From Larix sibirica (Eukaryota; Streptophyta; Pinopsida; Pinales; Pinaceae): 42,835 nucleotides of DNA. Positions within the stretch are counted from its first letter, which is position 1. Every line of letters starts with the position of its first letter. A program made the translations under genes and the position numbers. The notes under the pieces are model-generated. The model was not told the DNA's origin and ran no database searches. It saw only the letters and a program-made list of their open reading frames with translations. The stretch is from positions 512 through 43,346 of the forward strand of contig NWUY0304713058.1 of NCBI GenBank assembly GCA_004151065.3, written 5' to 3'. This document shows, piece after piece, positions 10,101 through 21,960 of the stretch.

Positions 10101-11215
10101 CCAGCGGATCCAAAGCCAGCCAAAGAGGACCCTACGGAAACATAGTGATGCCCTGGCAAACCAGTACAAAAAAAGCAGCTTTTGTCTTTGCTATATGTGT
10201 GCTCTAGGCTATGCTACTTCTGTCAGTTATTTCACTGCCCTGTCCTGAATATGTAATCTGCAATAGGCAGGTAAGCAAAACGGAACTTTTATTCTCGCTA
10301 GAGGTTAGCATTTGGAAGGCACTGGTAGGTCCGGCCCGGCCCGGTCCAGTCCAGCCAGATTTTTTGTTTGAGGTGGGTATCGGTCTTATTTAAGAATTGA
10401 AAGTAATAAAATGTCTCAGAAATTGGCATCAGAACGTGAAGAAAAGAAATAGACCCCCCCTCCCCCTTGGACGATAACTACTGATCGCTATTGCTTTCCC
10501 GATAAATAAAGGATCGCATGAGGTACCGCTACTGACAACAACTCTGCTCGGCCCAACCCCACGAAAATAAAGACAGAAAGAACCACGAATTAAACACATG
10601 CATTGAGGTGAATCGTATAATGCACAAATGGATGGATGGAGGAAATAATATTGCTTAAGCCCGCGCAAAGTCAAATATACTGGCTCGATCCCACCTTGGC
10701 TTTGGATGGGATCTCACCCAGTTACCTAAACCTTCCTTTTCACCTAGTAGGAAGATTTATATGGAAGGGGGATCCTTGCATCGATCAACAGCCAGAATGA
10801 GGCACTATGTTACTTCATTTAGGAGGGTTTGAGTGGACGGTATGAAATCAAGTTGTGGATAACCCAGCATGCAGGTTGGTAGGTGATCATAACCCTATTA
10901 CTGCTTGGAGCACGACGCATTCAATCATTCAACCATTAGGGAGAAAATGAATTTGAGATAGCACAAGTCGGGAATACTACAGTACTACGCTTAAGTATTT
11001 ATTGGGGAGTTTATTCCACTTTTCGACCAACAAGAAGAGGTGTACGAACCCGCTCGACCATTGAGAGAGGGCTACTACCCCACTAAAACACGATGTAGCG
11101 GTCGCCCGACGTTCTCAAGCAAGTAACGTATGCATTAAATATAGTAAAAATAAAATCACGTAAGTAAGGCAAGCGATTAAGAAAAGCTCCTCCCTCCGCG
11201 GAGTACCTATTAAAA
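10101..11215. other. Non-genic, nothing recognised
   Basis: No supported gene. A C/G-rich run (CCGGCCCGGCCCGGTCCAGT near 10331) is a local low-complexity patch. Confidence 0.35.
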
Positions 11216-11900
11216 CAATGCTTGCTTCTGCTACCGGTACTCTTAATATAAAATTTAAGGTTAAGTATAGCTATAAGAAATTCCAGAAAGTCCATAAGTA
11301 CTATTAGCCCTATGTTTGTATACATCCATACGGACTTTTCCGTTCAAGCCATAAGTACTACTCGCTCATATGGACTTCCGGTACTAGCACTTTAGATAGA
11401 CACTTGTCCCATGTACTAAGTTCTATTTCCGTTCAAGCTTGCCTTAAGCCATCATATAGTAGTTAAAGCCTTAATAATAGTGCGGTCTCCATTATTTGAA
11501 AAAGAGGCCCGTGCCTTAAGAGACTAGCTTAGTCCCATGCCTATTAAGGTAACTTGCCTTATAGTTTTTAGTTCAGACAGTCCTACTAGACAGTAAGTAC
11601 TATTAGCTTCAGAGTATAACTACGATACTTCTGGTAATCGTTATAGAGACAAGCCTTAGTCTGTACAGTAAGCCCTCCCTATGAACTGAACTTGCCTTAG
11701 TCATAAGCTGTGGAGAAAGAACGACTATACAACAGTAAGTATTGAGAATATGCCCGTGGGTCACTTGCCAAGGAAGCCTTAAGCTATAGAGGTAAAGCCC
11801 CCTTGCTTCTTGCCCTGTGGACTGTGTAGAGAGAGTTCAAGCCTTAATTAAGGGTTAATAGCTTTCTTTTCAACTTGCCTTTATCTTGAGTTTTATCATT
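11216..11900. repeat. Family D AGTACTA-type dispersed repeats, block 1
   Basis: AAGTACTATTAGC occurs at 11296-11308 and 11595-11607, with variants AAGTACTACTCGC (near 11355) and others. It is interspersed with CTTGCCTTAAGCC/CTTGCCTTAGTC and CATA(C/T)GGACTTNCCG words. The pattern is irregular but continues in 12720-13060. Confidence 0.6.
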
Positions 11901-12359
11901 CATTCAAAGCATACAACCTACTAGCTAGCCTCTCGTGTAATTAACTGCACAAGTCATGATTGCATTATATATTTGAATATACAACGTAGAGTATAACTAC
12001 TAGCGAGTAAGATACTACTAGATAGAAAAGTTGTTTGGGTGGGTTCCAAGAATGATCCATACGGGTAATCGAACTCGCTTTTTTATATAGAGAACTCGAT
12101 TCATTTCATGCAGTGAAGGTAGGTCATTTATTCCTTTCCTTCTCCAATAAGGCAGGTGGGGTAGAAGCAGCTGAGGCAGAGCAGTGAGAGGACTAGGTTT
12201 ATTAGATATAAACCTTTTATATAGCCAGTTTCGCTCCCCATGGAAACTATTTCTTTTTGTTATCAATTTTTATACTTAAATAAAAAGTGGCATTTTATCT
12301 AATTAATAATTGCATTCCACGAAGTTTCACATGACATAGATAGGCGAAATTACAAAGCT
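11901..12359. other. Non-genic spacer
   Basis: No gene recognised. The 82-codon minus-strand frame at 12018-12266 has no motif that I know. Confidence 0.35.
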
Positions 12360-12515
12360 AGGAGAATGGGATGGATTGCTGGCTGGGAACATGCCAGAGC
12401 TCAATCCTCCCATGGGTGGGGGCTAGGTGCAAAACAGGTAGAAGAAACCTGGCAGGGTTGTATGTGTGGGGATAAGTTACCAAGAGACAAGGAAGGAGGA
12501 CGCTGAAGCTATTCA
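12360..12515. repeat. Dispersed repeat with a 7-bp indel (partner at 19031)
   Basis: ACCAAGAGACAAGG at 12479-12492 is followed by AAGGAGG and then ACGCTGAAGCTATT. At 19031 the same ACCAAGAGACAAGG is followed directly by ACGCTGACGCTATT. The seven extra bases look like a slippage duplication of AAGG/GGAGG. Nearby GGGATGGATTGCTGGCTGGG-like words recur around 19450. Confidence 0.55.
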
Positions 12516-12719
12516 GTAGTGGGTGGGGCAGTCAGGAGGACGTTACTGCTGCCGGTTCATCATAGTTACGGTCTATTGGGGATGCTAGGGAGTATAGATA
12601 AGTATCAAGTTAGAGAGCTAATTAGTCTAGGTGTCTAATATTGGGGTGTGGAATGGGAATTACGGGGACGTTAGATCACAAATAAAGTAAAAAACAAAAT
12701 AGAACTAGTTGCATTAGCC

Positions 12720-13060
12720 TTGGCCTTAGAGCTGAGCTAAGCTCTCAATATACTATATTATTAGTCCATGCATTAAGTTCCGTGGAGTACTTGCTTTCTT
12801 ACACTTGATTAGCCTTAGTCTTAAGCTGTATAGTAAGGTACTACTAGAGTATAATAAAGTATGGACTTTTAGCTTCCGTCTGTATAGTACTACGGCTAAT
12901 AAGATAAAGTACTATTAGAGTATTATTATTAGCCGTAGTACTACTAGCCAAACAACAAGCTATTAACTAGCTAAACTATTAGCTAGATAAATAATACAGT
13001 AAGTACATTTAGCTGTAGCTTTAGTCTTTAGAGTATCCCTATGGACTTAAGTGCATTTGG
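12720..13060. repeat. Family D AGTACTA-type repeats, block 2
   Basis: Continuation of the 11.2-11.9 kb pattern: AAGTACTATTAG (12907-12918), ACAGTAAGTAC, TAGAGTATAATAAAG, AGCTGTAGC and TTAGCCGTAGTACTACTAGCC. It contains the perfect inverted repeat listed separately. Confidence 0.6.
12885..12943. repeat. Perfect 18-bp inverted repeat (hairpin)
   Basis: TAGTACTACGGCTAATAA at 12885-12902 is the exact reverse complement of 12926-12943, with a 23-base loop between. It can form an 18-bp stem in DNA or RNA. Its arms are made of the family D motif, so it may have arisen by inversion of one unit. A role as an RNA 3' end or processing site is possible but unsupported, because no gene lies upstream. Confidence 0.85.
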
Positions 13061-15300
13061 AGAATGCGGGGATATAAAATGTGATAGAAAAAAAATCCAG
13101 CTATATTTGATAGGAGCAGGTGCTTGATAAAGTGTGACGCATTATTACGTATATTATTTGATTGGCCAATTCAGGGAAGGAAAAGAGGGTCAAAACGATG
13201 CGAAATGAATGACCAAAATAGATCTAATAATCACTCTTCAAATTGCAGAGTTGCTATTCTACGTAATAACGCGAAAACCCCCTCAACCCTTGTAAAAATT
13301 GGTTTTGAGTCAACAGGGCTCTATGGGCGTAGATGGGACGGACTAAATTGGTAAGGTAAGAAGTAGCATTAGTGGGAGGTTGGTTAGCTAGTTGGGTGGT
13401 GCATGTAGGGCAGGCAGGTTGTGTATCAAGCAGGAGTTGTAAGGCAGGGCAGGGCGTAAGGAAGGCAATATCCTGTCTCCCTACGGCAGGTCATATAGTT
13501 TTGAAGCACCACTTGTCTTCGTACGTTGATGTTCAAGCATAACCCTGTTTTCATTTACAAGCGTTGAGCCCATCGAGGTTGCTCGCCCTTGATCATACGC
13601 CCACGCATCCCCACGTAAGGAAGGTGGATACCGCCTAGGACACTTATTTTTTAAGAAGGATACAACTTATAAATTTTTGAATTTTATACTTCCCCGCCTT
13701 CCCCAGCAGAGATTGCTGGCTTGCCTGTGCCAGAGCCTTCTCCTTCCACAGGGGGTTAAAGAAGGAAAGAGGAGGAGAAGGGGCCCTCTTCACCCAGTAA
13801 GGAGCTCGGGGGTCTGGAGCACCTATATGTGTGGCTAAGGGATCACAACTATCCCTCACCATTTCAAGATGGATAAATATGGGAGGAGCACATAAAAGTG
13901 CTCCACTGGCTGGGTACGATGCTGGGACGCTATAACTCCCTTGAACCCACCACTAATTGTTTGGTTGTAGGGGTCAGTGATTCTTATAAATCCACATTTA
14001 TTGAATTACTCTCCCAATCCCTTACGCATCTTTTTAATCCCACTATAAATTGATAATTTTGAGCATGCTAATTGTGGGCAGGACCTATGCATATACCAGT
14101 ATTTAACGTCCGACATGAACAAAGGCAATTGGGTTAGTTCCCCTACTGCGGGCAGATTGGATCAATGCCCCCTGTGTATTTGCTTATAGCCCATTGTTAT
14201 TGCTGCAAGTACTCATATTTTCTCACTGCCGAAAAGGGACCCCTTAGTTATCATTATGGGAGGTTACGCACCGGAAAGGAGGTACCGCATAAAAACTCAA
14301 TGCAGGCAGGGTGCTCAACCCCATGAACCTTATATCCTAAGGGCTTGCTAAGGAAGGGTATTATAGAGTGATATACATACTGGAAGGCTAATGGGCGGGC
14401 TTATGAGCTTGGGTTTTCTTGTCAATGTAAGGTTAAGGCAGAAGGAGCTAATAATTTCATTTCCAGTAATAATATGAATTGCTCATTGTGGTCATTTTAC
14501 AAAATATCTAGTCTGTCTGAATTGAGGTAGGAACTATGATAGAGAACTTCCTAAAAGCACCAGCCTATATATAATAACCATAACCTTATAGGATTCATAA
14601 TTACTAATATTACTCTCTCCTCTAGGCAAGCACTGTAACTAAGGCAAGTACTGGAACTCTTGTTCCTATCTAGGTATGCCGCAGAAAGCGGGGCATCAAT
14701 ATGTAGCAATCACTCATTAGGGGGAAGTAGTATCGATCATTCCAACCTCATGAAGCGTTAGCAATAAATGCTCCCGTGGGTGGTTTATCGTCCCTCTCTT
14801 TCCCACCGAACAAGAAGGCAAGTGTTAATGCGGACTGGGCTTATTCCAGGGTTGCTTCAATCTTCTCTGTCGTCTTCATTTTGTAACGCGGGTGTCCGTC
14901 CTTTTACCATCCTATCTCGTCAACATATCCTGGGCGAATAAAATCAATCGATCACCTAAGTCGTTGAATCGTAAATAAACAAGCTGTTGTAAACCTAGCC
15001 TCTCTAGATTAGATACAACACTTCTTTCAAGTGATCTGGCGCAACGGTAATATCCCTCCATTGTTTCACCATTGCATACAACGCCTTTGGCGAGTGATCC
15101 TGGCAAGCATATAATAAACCTGCTCTCTTTTGGTGCACCTCACCCTGCTAATCTGTACACTTTGGAAGGAGGACCCAGGCTGCCTGCCCACTTTGTAAGG
15201 TAAAAACTAGAACTCATAATCGACCAAAGACGCCTAATTTGTGACCTGTGTTCTACCGCCTCACCTGACACTACGTAGACTATTTCCCGTTGGCCTGCCT
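13061..15300. other. Non-genic, nothing recognised
   Basis: A G-rich plus-strand stretch (13370-13470, repeated GGGCAGG/GGTTGG words) is followed by unremarkable sequence. Frames of 60-76 codons have no motif. No tRNA-like T-arm with matching acceptor stem was found on reading. Confidence 0.35.
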
Positions 15301-15404
15301 AACTAAACTCCTCTGTGGGCTATGGGATTGTTTCCGGAAGGCAAGTACTACGCACGCTGATGGGCATGCTTGGCAATGAAATGCCGGTTATCCTAGATAA
15401 ACGC

Positions 15405-15489
15405 GGTACTACGACATGGTCACCAAATGATATTTACACCATGAGGCACACTGCCTGCTCATTGATACAACTTGCTGCTTACCGAAGGG
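15405..15489. repeat. Dispersed repeat R15, copy 1 (partner at 30984-31072)
   Basis: Aligns to 30984-31072 with four substitutions over 85 bases and a 4-base insertion (TTGG) in the partner after GACATGGT. This is the closest pair seen in the window. It lies inside a 137-codon plus-strand frame (15315-15728) that has no recognisable domain. Confidence 0.85.
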
Positions 15490-18431
15490 TAAGTCTCTTT
15501 CTTTATCGATCTTGCTATCCCTGGATACAAATAACTTGCCACGGTTGGCTTGGCTACGCAGCTGGGGCTGCTACTAAGCTTTTGCTCATGGGATGCTCAG
15601 ATGGGAGAAAGAATAAAAAAAAGGAGGAGGGGCTCTTAAAGAATTTCCCCACTTTTATGGGTAGGGTAAACAAAGTAATGGGCGGAATAGGCACTCACTC
15701 ACTATATAGGTTACCTTTTAATATTTAATTTGCAATCAAGTGTTTGAATTCTAATAATTTCCACCTCCCCCTCCTCTAACTGAATGAACACGGGACGCTT
15801 CGCTTCAAGTGCCCCCTAGTTGGGCAAGCAAGCAAGCGATAAAAAGCTAACCACCATATCCTCCGGAATCAAAGCTTCCAGAGCCAGCGGAATCCGAGCT
15901 CCAAGAGTAACTATGATCAGAAAAGAAATCCTTCTTCGGCAGCGTGGTCACAACCCAACGGGCACTATGATCGTTGTTTACTTACTGGCTTTTCGTTCTT
16001 TACTGGCCGATCGTGGCAGGCATCGTTACTTGCATTGTTACTGCGCACTAAACCTATTTATATATATAAAGCTTGCTCAAGATAGGCCTGGTCTCTTGTC
16101 GAAAGGTTTGTTAATCCATAATCCAACGTTTGCATGCACGCATCAACCCACATAAAGAAAATATAGTTAGTATGCTCCCACTCCAAATGGATATATTTCT
16201 TCTCGAGGCTCCGCTTCCCTTAAAAACAGTAATGAAAATCATACCAGCCATTGTAAGGAGGTCATTGCTTATAGCCGCCACTCCATGCAGTCGATCCAAA
16301 GAAGCAATCCAAAAAGTCGATCTAGAGTCGATGCCAAGTGTTAATAAACTCGATAGTACTTGAGCCGGGCTAAGTGTAAATCAAGTGTCAGTACCAGGTA
16401 GGTTGAAATCCAAGTGGTGATGCATCGATGCTTAGCTTTCTTTATACTTTAATTTTCATCACTCCCAATACAAGGAAATACGAGACTCCCAAAACAATCC
16501 AATCTTTCAATCCCAATATGATTCAATCTCACGTACCCTTGGTTTTTATAAGCCCCCCTATATACTCCTCCGCCTCGAGCTGGTACATAAACCAGTTACT
16601 CAATTTGATGGATAATGCGTTACTTACTATGCACTTGTTTGAGGATCATGTGTCATACAAACCAGAATGCATTTATCTAGTCGGGGCCGGTCAGGGAGGG
16701 AGGTGGTGGTGATGCTTGCCCGGATAGTTATTTATTTATAGCCCACATCCTTTTATTTTACCAAGAGGAAATTTAGTACACGCTATCAGTTGTTTAGCTT
16801 ATGTTTTGTATAATAACGTGTATAATCAGTGAATTAGTACTTTCGTTACTTGCCGGTACTGGCTGATTATAAACCTGCTCGCTGGAACAATAAAAAGGGC
16901 TGGTCGATGTGAAATCCCGGCTGGGATAATAAACTGGCTTGCTAACTTGCTCAAACTTAGATATATATGCCTCTCATAGCTGCTGGTAATTGCCGGGAGG
17001 TTCATCAGACTAGCTGATAAAAAAAAGAGGTAAGACGATGGTCTCTCTGGCTCAAGCAGTATGGAAAATGGAATACGGTGAACAGGGGGGGTTTAGTTTA
17101 TCCTGGGGCCCTCTCTATTTACTAGCCCAAGTTAGAGACCAAGCCAAGCAGCAATGACTGGCTCTATATTTTCTGGCGAAATAAACATAGCCTATGAATG
17201 TATGCTTGTAAGTAACAAACATGGCTCCAACCAATGTTGTTTTCTGGTAAAAACAATGGGATGTAAACTACTTTTATTATCCTTCCTCTCGGCTATGAAA
17301 GTAGTTGGCCTTTGAAGGGTGCAAGGGCATCCTGGTTATCAGAGAGAAACAATATGGTCCACACTATCTATACAGCACAGTCATTCCAGAACTACACCTA
17401 ATGAGAATTAGAACTACAGAGGTTCACTATGCTTTGCTCAGCGTTGAACGAGGCAGCTTCGCCAACAAATAGAAATATAGAGAGTCAACTAGCCAAATAG
17501 AAAGGAACCACTAGGTAAGAGTGGCAAGAGGAGAGGCATTCAGTATAAAAAAAAACTAGTATAAATAGAGTTTATAGATAGACTAATCAACTACTTATGC
17601 ACAGAGAGAAAGGCAAATGGACACAACTCAAGAGATATAAGTCGTTAGAAGACGGACACAACCTTATTATTCTTCGCTAGAGGGGGACACATCCAGCTCA
17701 ACTTCAGATTGTTTGTTGACTCATGCATGGATAAGAAGTTGTTTGGTTGGTACATATAACACTGAAGATTCATCTCTCTATAAGTGTTCCGAAAAGTGCA
17801 TAGACTAAAACCTGGAATTTATACTAAACAAGGAGGACAGTATCTTCAGAACTACTTGTAAGTCTCCATTTGCCTGTTGAGACTGGTGGCTTACCAGCTA
17901 GCAAATCACACAAATATGGGCACTTTCCTATGCTATGTAACCAAAATGTATTCTGGTTTAACCAACGGGGTAACCTTTATTTATCCATCCTCTTGGCTAT
18001 GGAAAAGTTACACGTATATATCGAGTTTAATATAAGCTCTGGATATATATATAGTATAGGGGTTTAGTGACCGCCTCATTATGGGTGACCTCCTCCTTAT
18101 AGGTTCCAAAACATCCAAGAAGACCTTGCCTCAGTTTGCTTGCTTTCCCATTGCCCTCATCATACGCGGGAGAGAAAGCCCCCGAATACGAGGCACGAGT
18201 ATTAGGACCTCCGGGTCATCGATTCAATGTCCGGTAGAATGAAAATATGAATAAAAAAAAAATGAAAGTAACAAAAACTTAGCTGTGGTTGCGTTTTAAG
18301 GTTTGAAATGATTACCAATTTACCATCTTGATATGCCACCTTTCAGTACTGAATTTACACTATTGAATGCAGTTCAGTGCTGATTACCTCTTCTTTATTA
18401 AAATTTGCTGGGCTTGGGTCTCTTGTTTTGC
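15490..18431. other. Non-genic, nothing recognised
   Basis: About 2.9 kb with frames up to 111 codons (15820-16155) but no motif that I recognise in either orientation. A pair of overlapping opposite-strand frames at 16111-16363 lacks any transposase, reverse transcriptase or organellar signature. Confidence 0.35.
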
Positions 18432-18530
18432 GAAGCATAATCGCCGGGTCTAGCCTCACGTTCTAGCGTCAGGGTCTAGCCAGGCGGCAAGCCGTCCATC
18501 CGTGTCAAGTTCATTGTCTCCAGTTAGCAA
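18432..18530. repeat. Dispersed copy of the 4.9-5.3 kb repeat, reordered
   Basis: GAAGCATAATCGCCGGGTC, CACGTTCTAGC, GGTCTAGCCAGGCGGCAAG, GCCGTCC and GTGTCAAGTTCAT...CCAGTTAGCAA match words from 4930-5300. There the GCATAATCG element comes after GTGTCAAGTTCAT; here it comes before. The relationship is therefore shuffled, not simply collinear. Confidence 0.5.
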
Positions 18531-18732
18531 GAGAAACAGATATCAATCAATAGACATACAGGTATCATCTTACAGGATAGGCATTTATTTATTAATTGTA
18601 TAAACTGAGGAGTGGGGAGGCCAGTTACCAAATAGATTGGATTCTCTACACTGATGATGAGTATTCCCGGGAAGCAAATTACAACTGAATCTTCTGCCAC
18701 TAGCACGTACCTATAATTCCCCAGATCATGGC

Positions 18733-18945
18733 CCCAGCATTACCAGCCCTCGTACCCAGCATTTCCCATATAATCCATTCAGTTCAATATGCAGTCCGCT
18801 TTCCGTCCAATCTGCAAATGCCCACATCTTACGGTAGGGGCGCACCAGGACTTAGTCACCCAAGGCTCAGGAAGTATTAAGTCCGCATTCCCCAGCATTA
18901 CACAGTCCGCCTTCTGTCTGCCTTCAGGTCAATCCGCACCAGACA
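18733..18945. repeat. CCCAGCATT / CAGTCCGC repeat cluster
   Basis: CCCAGCATT occurs at 18733-18741, 18755-18763 and 18891-18899. CAGTCCGC occurs at 18792-18799 and 18903-18910, with related AAGTCCGC and CAATCCGC. CAGTCCGCC also opens the cluster at 37011-37222. Confidence 0.55.
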
Positions 18946-19030
18946 ATTTTGGGGTGATACTAGGGACAAAACATACAATCATACTAGGAGGCCGCTTCGC
19001 AAGCAACTGATATATTTGTGAATCCAAGTG

Positions 19031-19058
19031 ACCAAGAGACAAGGACGCTGACGCTATT
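19031..19058. repeat. Dispersed repeat, partner of 12479
   Basis: Shorter form of the pair described at 12360-12515, lacking the 7-base AAGGAGG segment and with one substitution (GACGC versus GAAGC). Confidence 0.55.
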
Positions 19059-20250
19059 AATGGAACAAAGAATGAGACAAGGAATGAGAAGATAATACTA
19101 AAATTGGTCTATCTTCGTATGTAACAACATGATGTCTATTATTTTTTGTGTGATGGCTTGTTATAGGTTAGATCTGGTGTGCGGTGGGGTTGGTGGTGAA
19201 GGCTTACGACTTATGGTTCGTGTAGTCCCTGGTGGTGGTTTCACTATATGCCGAGAAAGAGGCGATCACTTACTGAAGGATGCCATTTCATAACGTTTCA
19301 CTTTGATGGCGCGGGATGGAAAAGATAGAAGAATTCAATTTTATTACAGGCTGGTGGGATAGCTAGTTAACTGGACGGGGTTAGAGCTGGAGAAGCTGTA
19401 TGGAGCTGGGGTGCTTATTGAGGGATCTAGGTGGGGTTCATGCATGGATGAATAGATGGCTGGGATTGCTGGTCTGGGCTGGATGGTAAATAAAAAAGTT
19501 ATAACCTTGCCCCCTTAGATCGAGTAGCTGGTAATTTGACTACTTAAGAGGGAGGTAGGTGGCCATTGGGATTAGATAGAGTGCAAACGTTGAAACAGAT
19601 AGTCGATTTTTAAGTAAAAACATTACCTTTTTATAGTGAAGGCCCCATGCTGCTGGATTACCAGCGGTTCATGCAGATAAATCTCCCATGGGCTAATAAA
19701 TAGTAACTCCTCTTATACCTACTTGGGGTTCCCTTTCCCTTTATACTTCCTCTTTTTTTCTCCCTCTCTTTATATTTTCTCAGTTAATCCCTGAAATAGC
19801 CCCCGGGTCTCTATCTCTATATGATGGAAGCCATCCAAGTTAGCACCATTTACATGGCAGGTTATGTTTATTCTAATGATCCCTCTTCCTAGCCTCATTG
19901 TTTGGTGTGATTCTTGGCACCGAACCTGACTTCCCTGAAGGTCTGACCCATTAAAAAGGCTATAACTCGTGGCCTCCTAGCCCCCTCTACCTGGGTGGTT
20001 CCCATCCTCTATTAAGTAATAAGGAGGCGGAGCCCCTATGCTTCATAGTAGGGAGAAAGTGAGAAATCCCACCCGAGGACTTATTTATCTCAGGTGAGCT
20101 GATCTTTCCCCTTTATAAATAACTGTATTACGATGGGCATGATCCCTTCCCCTCTATATCTCGGTTGGTCTTTCCATGCACTAACAAGGATCCAAACCAG
20201 TATCGGATGCCTCCATGAGCCACCTCTTTCCCCTTGGACTTCCAAAGTGT
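19059..20250. other. Non-genic, nothing recognised
   Basis: No supported gene. 19140-19480 is rich in GGTGGT/GCTGGG words on the plus strand. The rest is unremarkable. Confidence 0.35.
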
Positions 20251-20930
20251 TGGTGCTTCTGCAATGGCTACACAAACCTTACCTCAGAAACCAACCCATA
20301 CAAGCTAAGTGTACATTTCACAAAATAAGTATTAACCCTAAAAATATTAAAACATGGGCCAATAAAATTGAAATGCCCTTCCCCAGCCTTTAGTGGGACT
20401 TCTACCCCAGACAAGTATTCATGCAACAATTCCCTCAAATGTTAGCCAAGTTCTAATTACAACTGTGATACATCCTGTAACCCAAGTACACATCCCAACG
20501 AACGTTCTGCAAAAAGCACACATCCAACATTCTCCTAATCACAAGGACAAGAATACTTGAAAATGGGTTTACCAAGCTCCTACATAATAAGTATTAATAC
20601 CAACCATGAAACCCTCCCTCCCAGACCTATTTTCTGCAACCGTATATATGATATATACAAGTATTCATCCCAATAGTATCACAACCCTTTACAGTAAAGT
20701 TTAGGGGTGGGTCCCAAGCATCAGTAAAATCAAATAAAATGAAGCTTACCTTCCTTATCTCAGGACCCTTCTATCAGCCATGTATGGGGAGTGGCTGTGG
20801 GGTTCCCCCTCCTAAAAAAAGAAACATGCCCCCCCTTTTGGAGGATACCCTAGTAAATACCTGCACTTCAGTAGCAGGAGAAGGGACTCAAAAAAAAGAC
20901 CTTATTTTGACCCAGAGCGGCATTTCAGAT
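20251..20930. other. CpG-poor island, origin unknown
   Basis: Counting by eye, 20281-20880 has three CpG in 600 bases, unlike its neighbours. No retroelement domain was recognised on either strand. It directly abuts the second family A block. Nuclear-derived DNA is a reasonable inference. Confidence 0.35.
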
Positions 20931-21440
20931 CATTTTCAGCAGCAGCGTTCCTAGCAGCACCAGTTGAACCAACATCAATTGAAAGACCAGCATAAGCATC
21001 ATTATAATAGAGCATTACCAGCATTTGAAACAGTAGCACAACCAGCATTACCTGGATCAGAATTTCCAGCAGCCTCAGTTGAACCAACATCAATTGAAGG
21101 ATCCCCAAGAGAAGCAAAAAGAGCATTCCCAGCGGCATAACCAACCAGTCGAAGCATCAGAACGACCAACATCCCCACCACCATCAGCAACAGTTGAACC
21201 GGGATTCTTTCCAACAGTAGTTGGAGTGGCACTACCGACCAGCATTTCAAGCAGCTTAATTAGAACCAGGGCAAGCAAGACAAGAATGACCTAGATCATA
21301 TTTCCATAAGCAGTTGGAAGGGGCAGAATTCCTAATTTGAATAAGCAGTTAAAGTAGCAGCATTCCAAGCAATTGAACCGGGTAATAAGAATAAAGATAA
21401 GGCCTAGCAGCATTACAACCAGCAAAATAATTCTAAGCAG
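20931..21440 (-). repeat. Family A degenerate repeat block, copy 2
   Basis: Minus-strand reading gives Ala/Gly/Asn/Ser/Asp-rich pieces (for example LSIDVGSTGAARNAAAEND and PSIDVGSTEAAGNSDPGNAG). The word GTTGAACCAACATCAATTGA is present at 20963-20982 and 21078-21097, 115 bases apart, and once in copy 1 at 1356. Frames switch and stop several times, so no intact protein exists. Confidence 0.75.
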
Positions 21441-21639
21441 CACCAATAAAAATTGACAATAGCTTGTTATATATGTCGATTCACATTTTTATTTGGGTCA
21501 TACGCAACATAGTGAGTAGTGGCTACATGGGAACCATTAACCATAAGCCTAGAGCTATAAGGCCTTATCACTAACTACAACTGCAACTGTTCACGTCGAA
21601 CTGGGCAAGGATTATCGTTAATGCCCCTCACCTAACTAA

Positions 21640-21900
21640 CCCACCTAATCGTGGAACCTCATCCATATATAGTCATCATCGTGTCCTCAATTGTGTAACC
21701 TAAAGCGGATGCTCGTGCATTGTGCCCTAAAGCCTCGAACCAGCATCGTGTCAAATAAATATTGTACCTAATTGAACCTCGTCGTGGAACCTCATTTCAC
21801 TAACTAAAAAAATAACATCATCGTGTAACTTCATTGGAAACAACCTCCACCTCATCATCGGAAACATCTATCTTATTGGAAACACTTCATTGTATTACTT
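21640..21900. repeat. Family C degenerate tandem repeat, copy 2
   Basis: Variants of ATCGTGTAACCTCAT: ATCGTGGAACCTCATC, CATCGTGTCCTCAATTGTG, CTCGAACCAGCATCGTG, CGTCGTGGAACCTCATTTCAC, ATCGTGTAACTTCATTGG and ATTGGAAACA. They match copy 1 at 2926-3075 in wording and in position after family A. Confidence 0.65.
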
Positions 21901-21960
21901 TGTTCCGTACCGTTCAGTGTAAGGGGGAAGGTAGGCAGTGGAGAAATAAATAAGAAAAAG
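21901..21960. repeat. Conserved tail of the composite block, copy 2
   Basis: GTTCCGTACCGTT, then GGGGGAAGGTAGG and an A/G-rich stretch, as at 3160-3215. Confidence 0.55.

Noticed and set aside
15315-15728. 137-codon plus-strand ORF
   Set aside because: Contains the dispersed repeat at 15405-15489, whose near-identical partner at 30984 carries a 4-base insertion that breaks the frame; no domain recognised.
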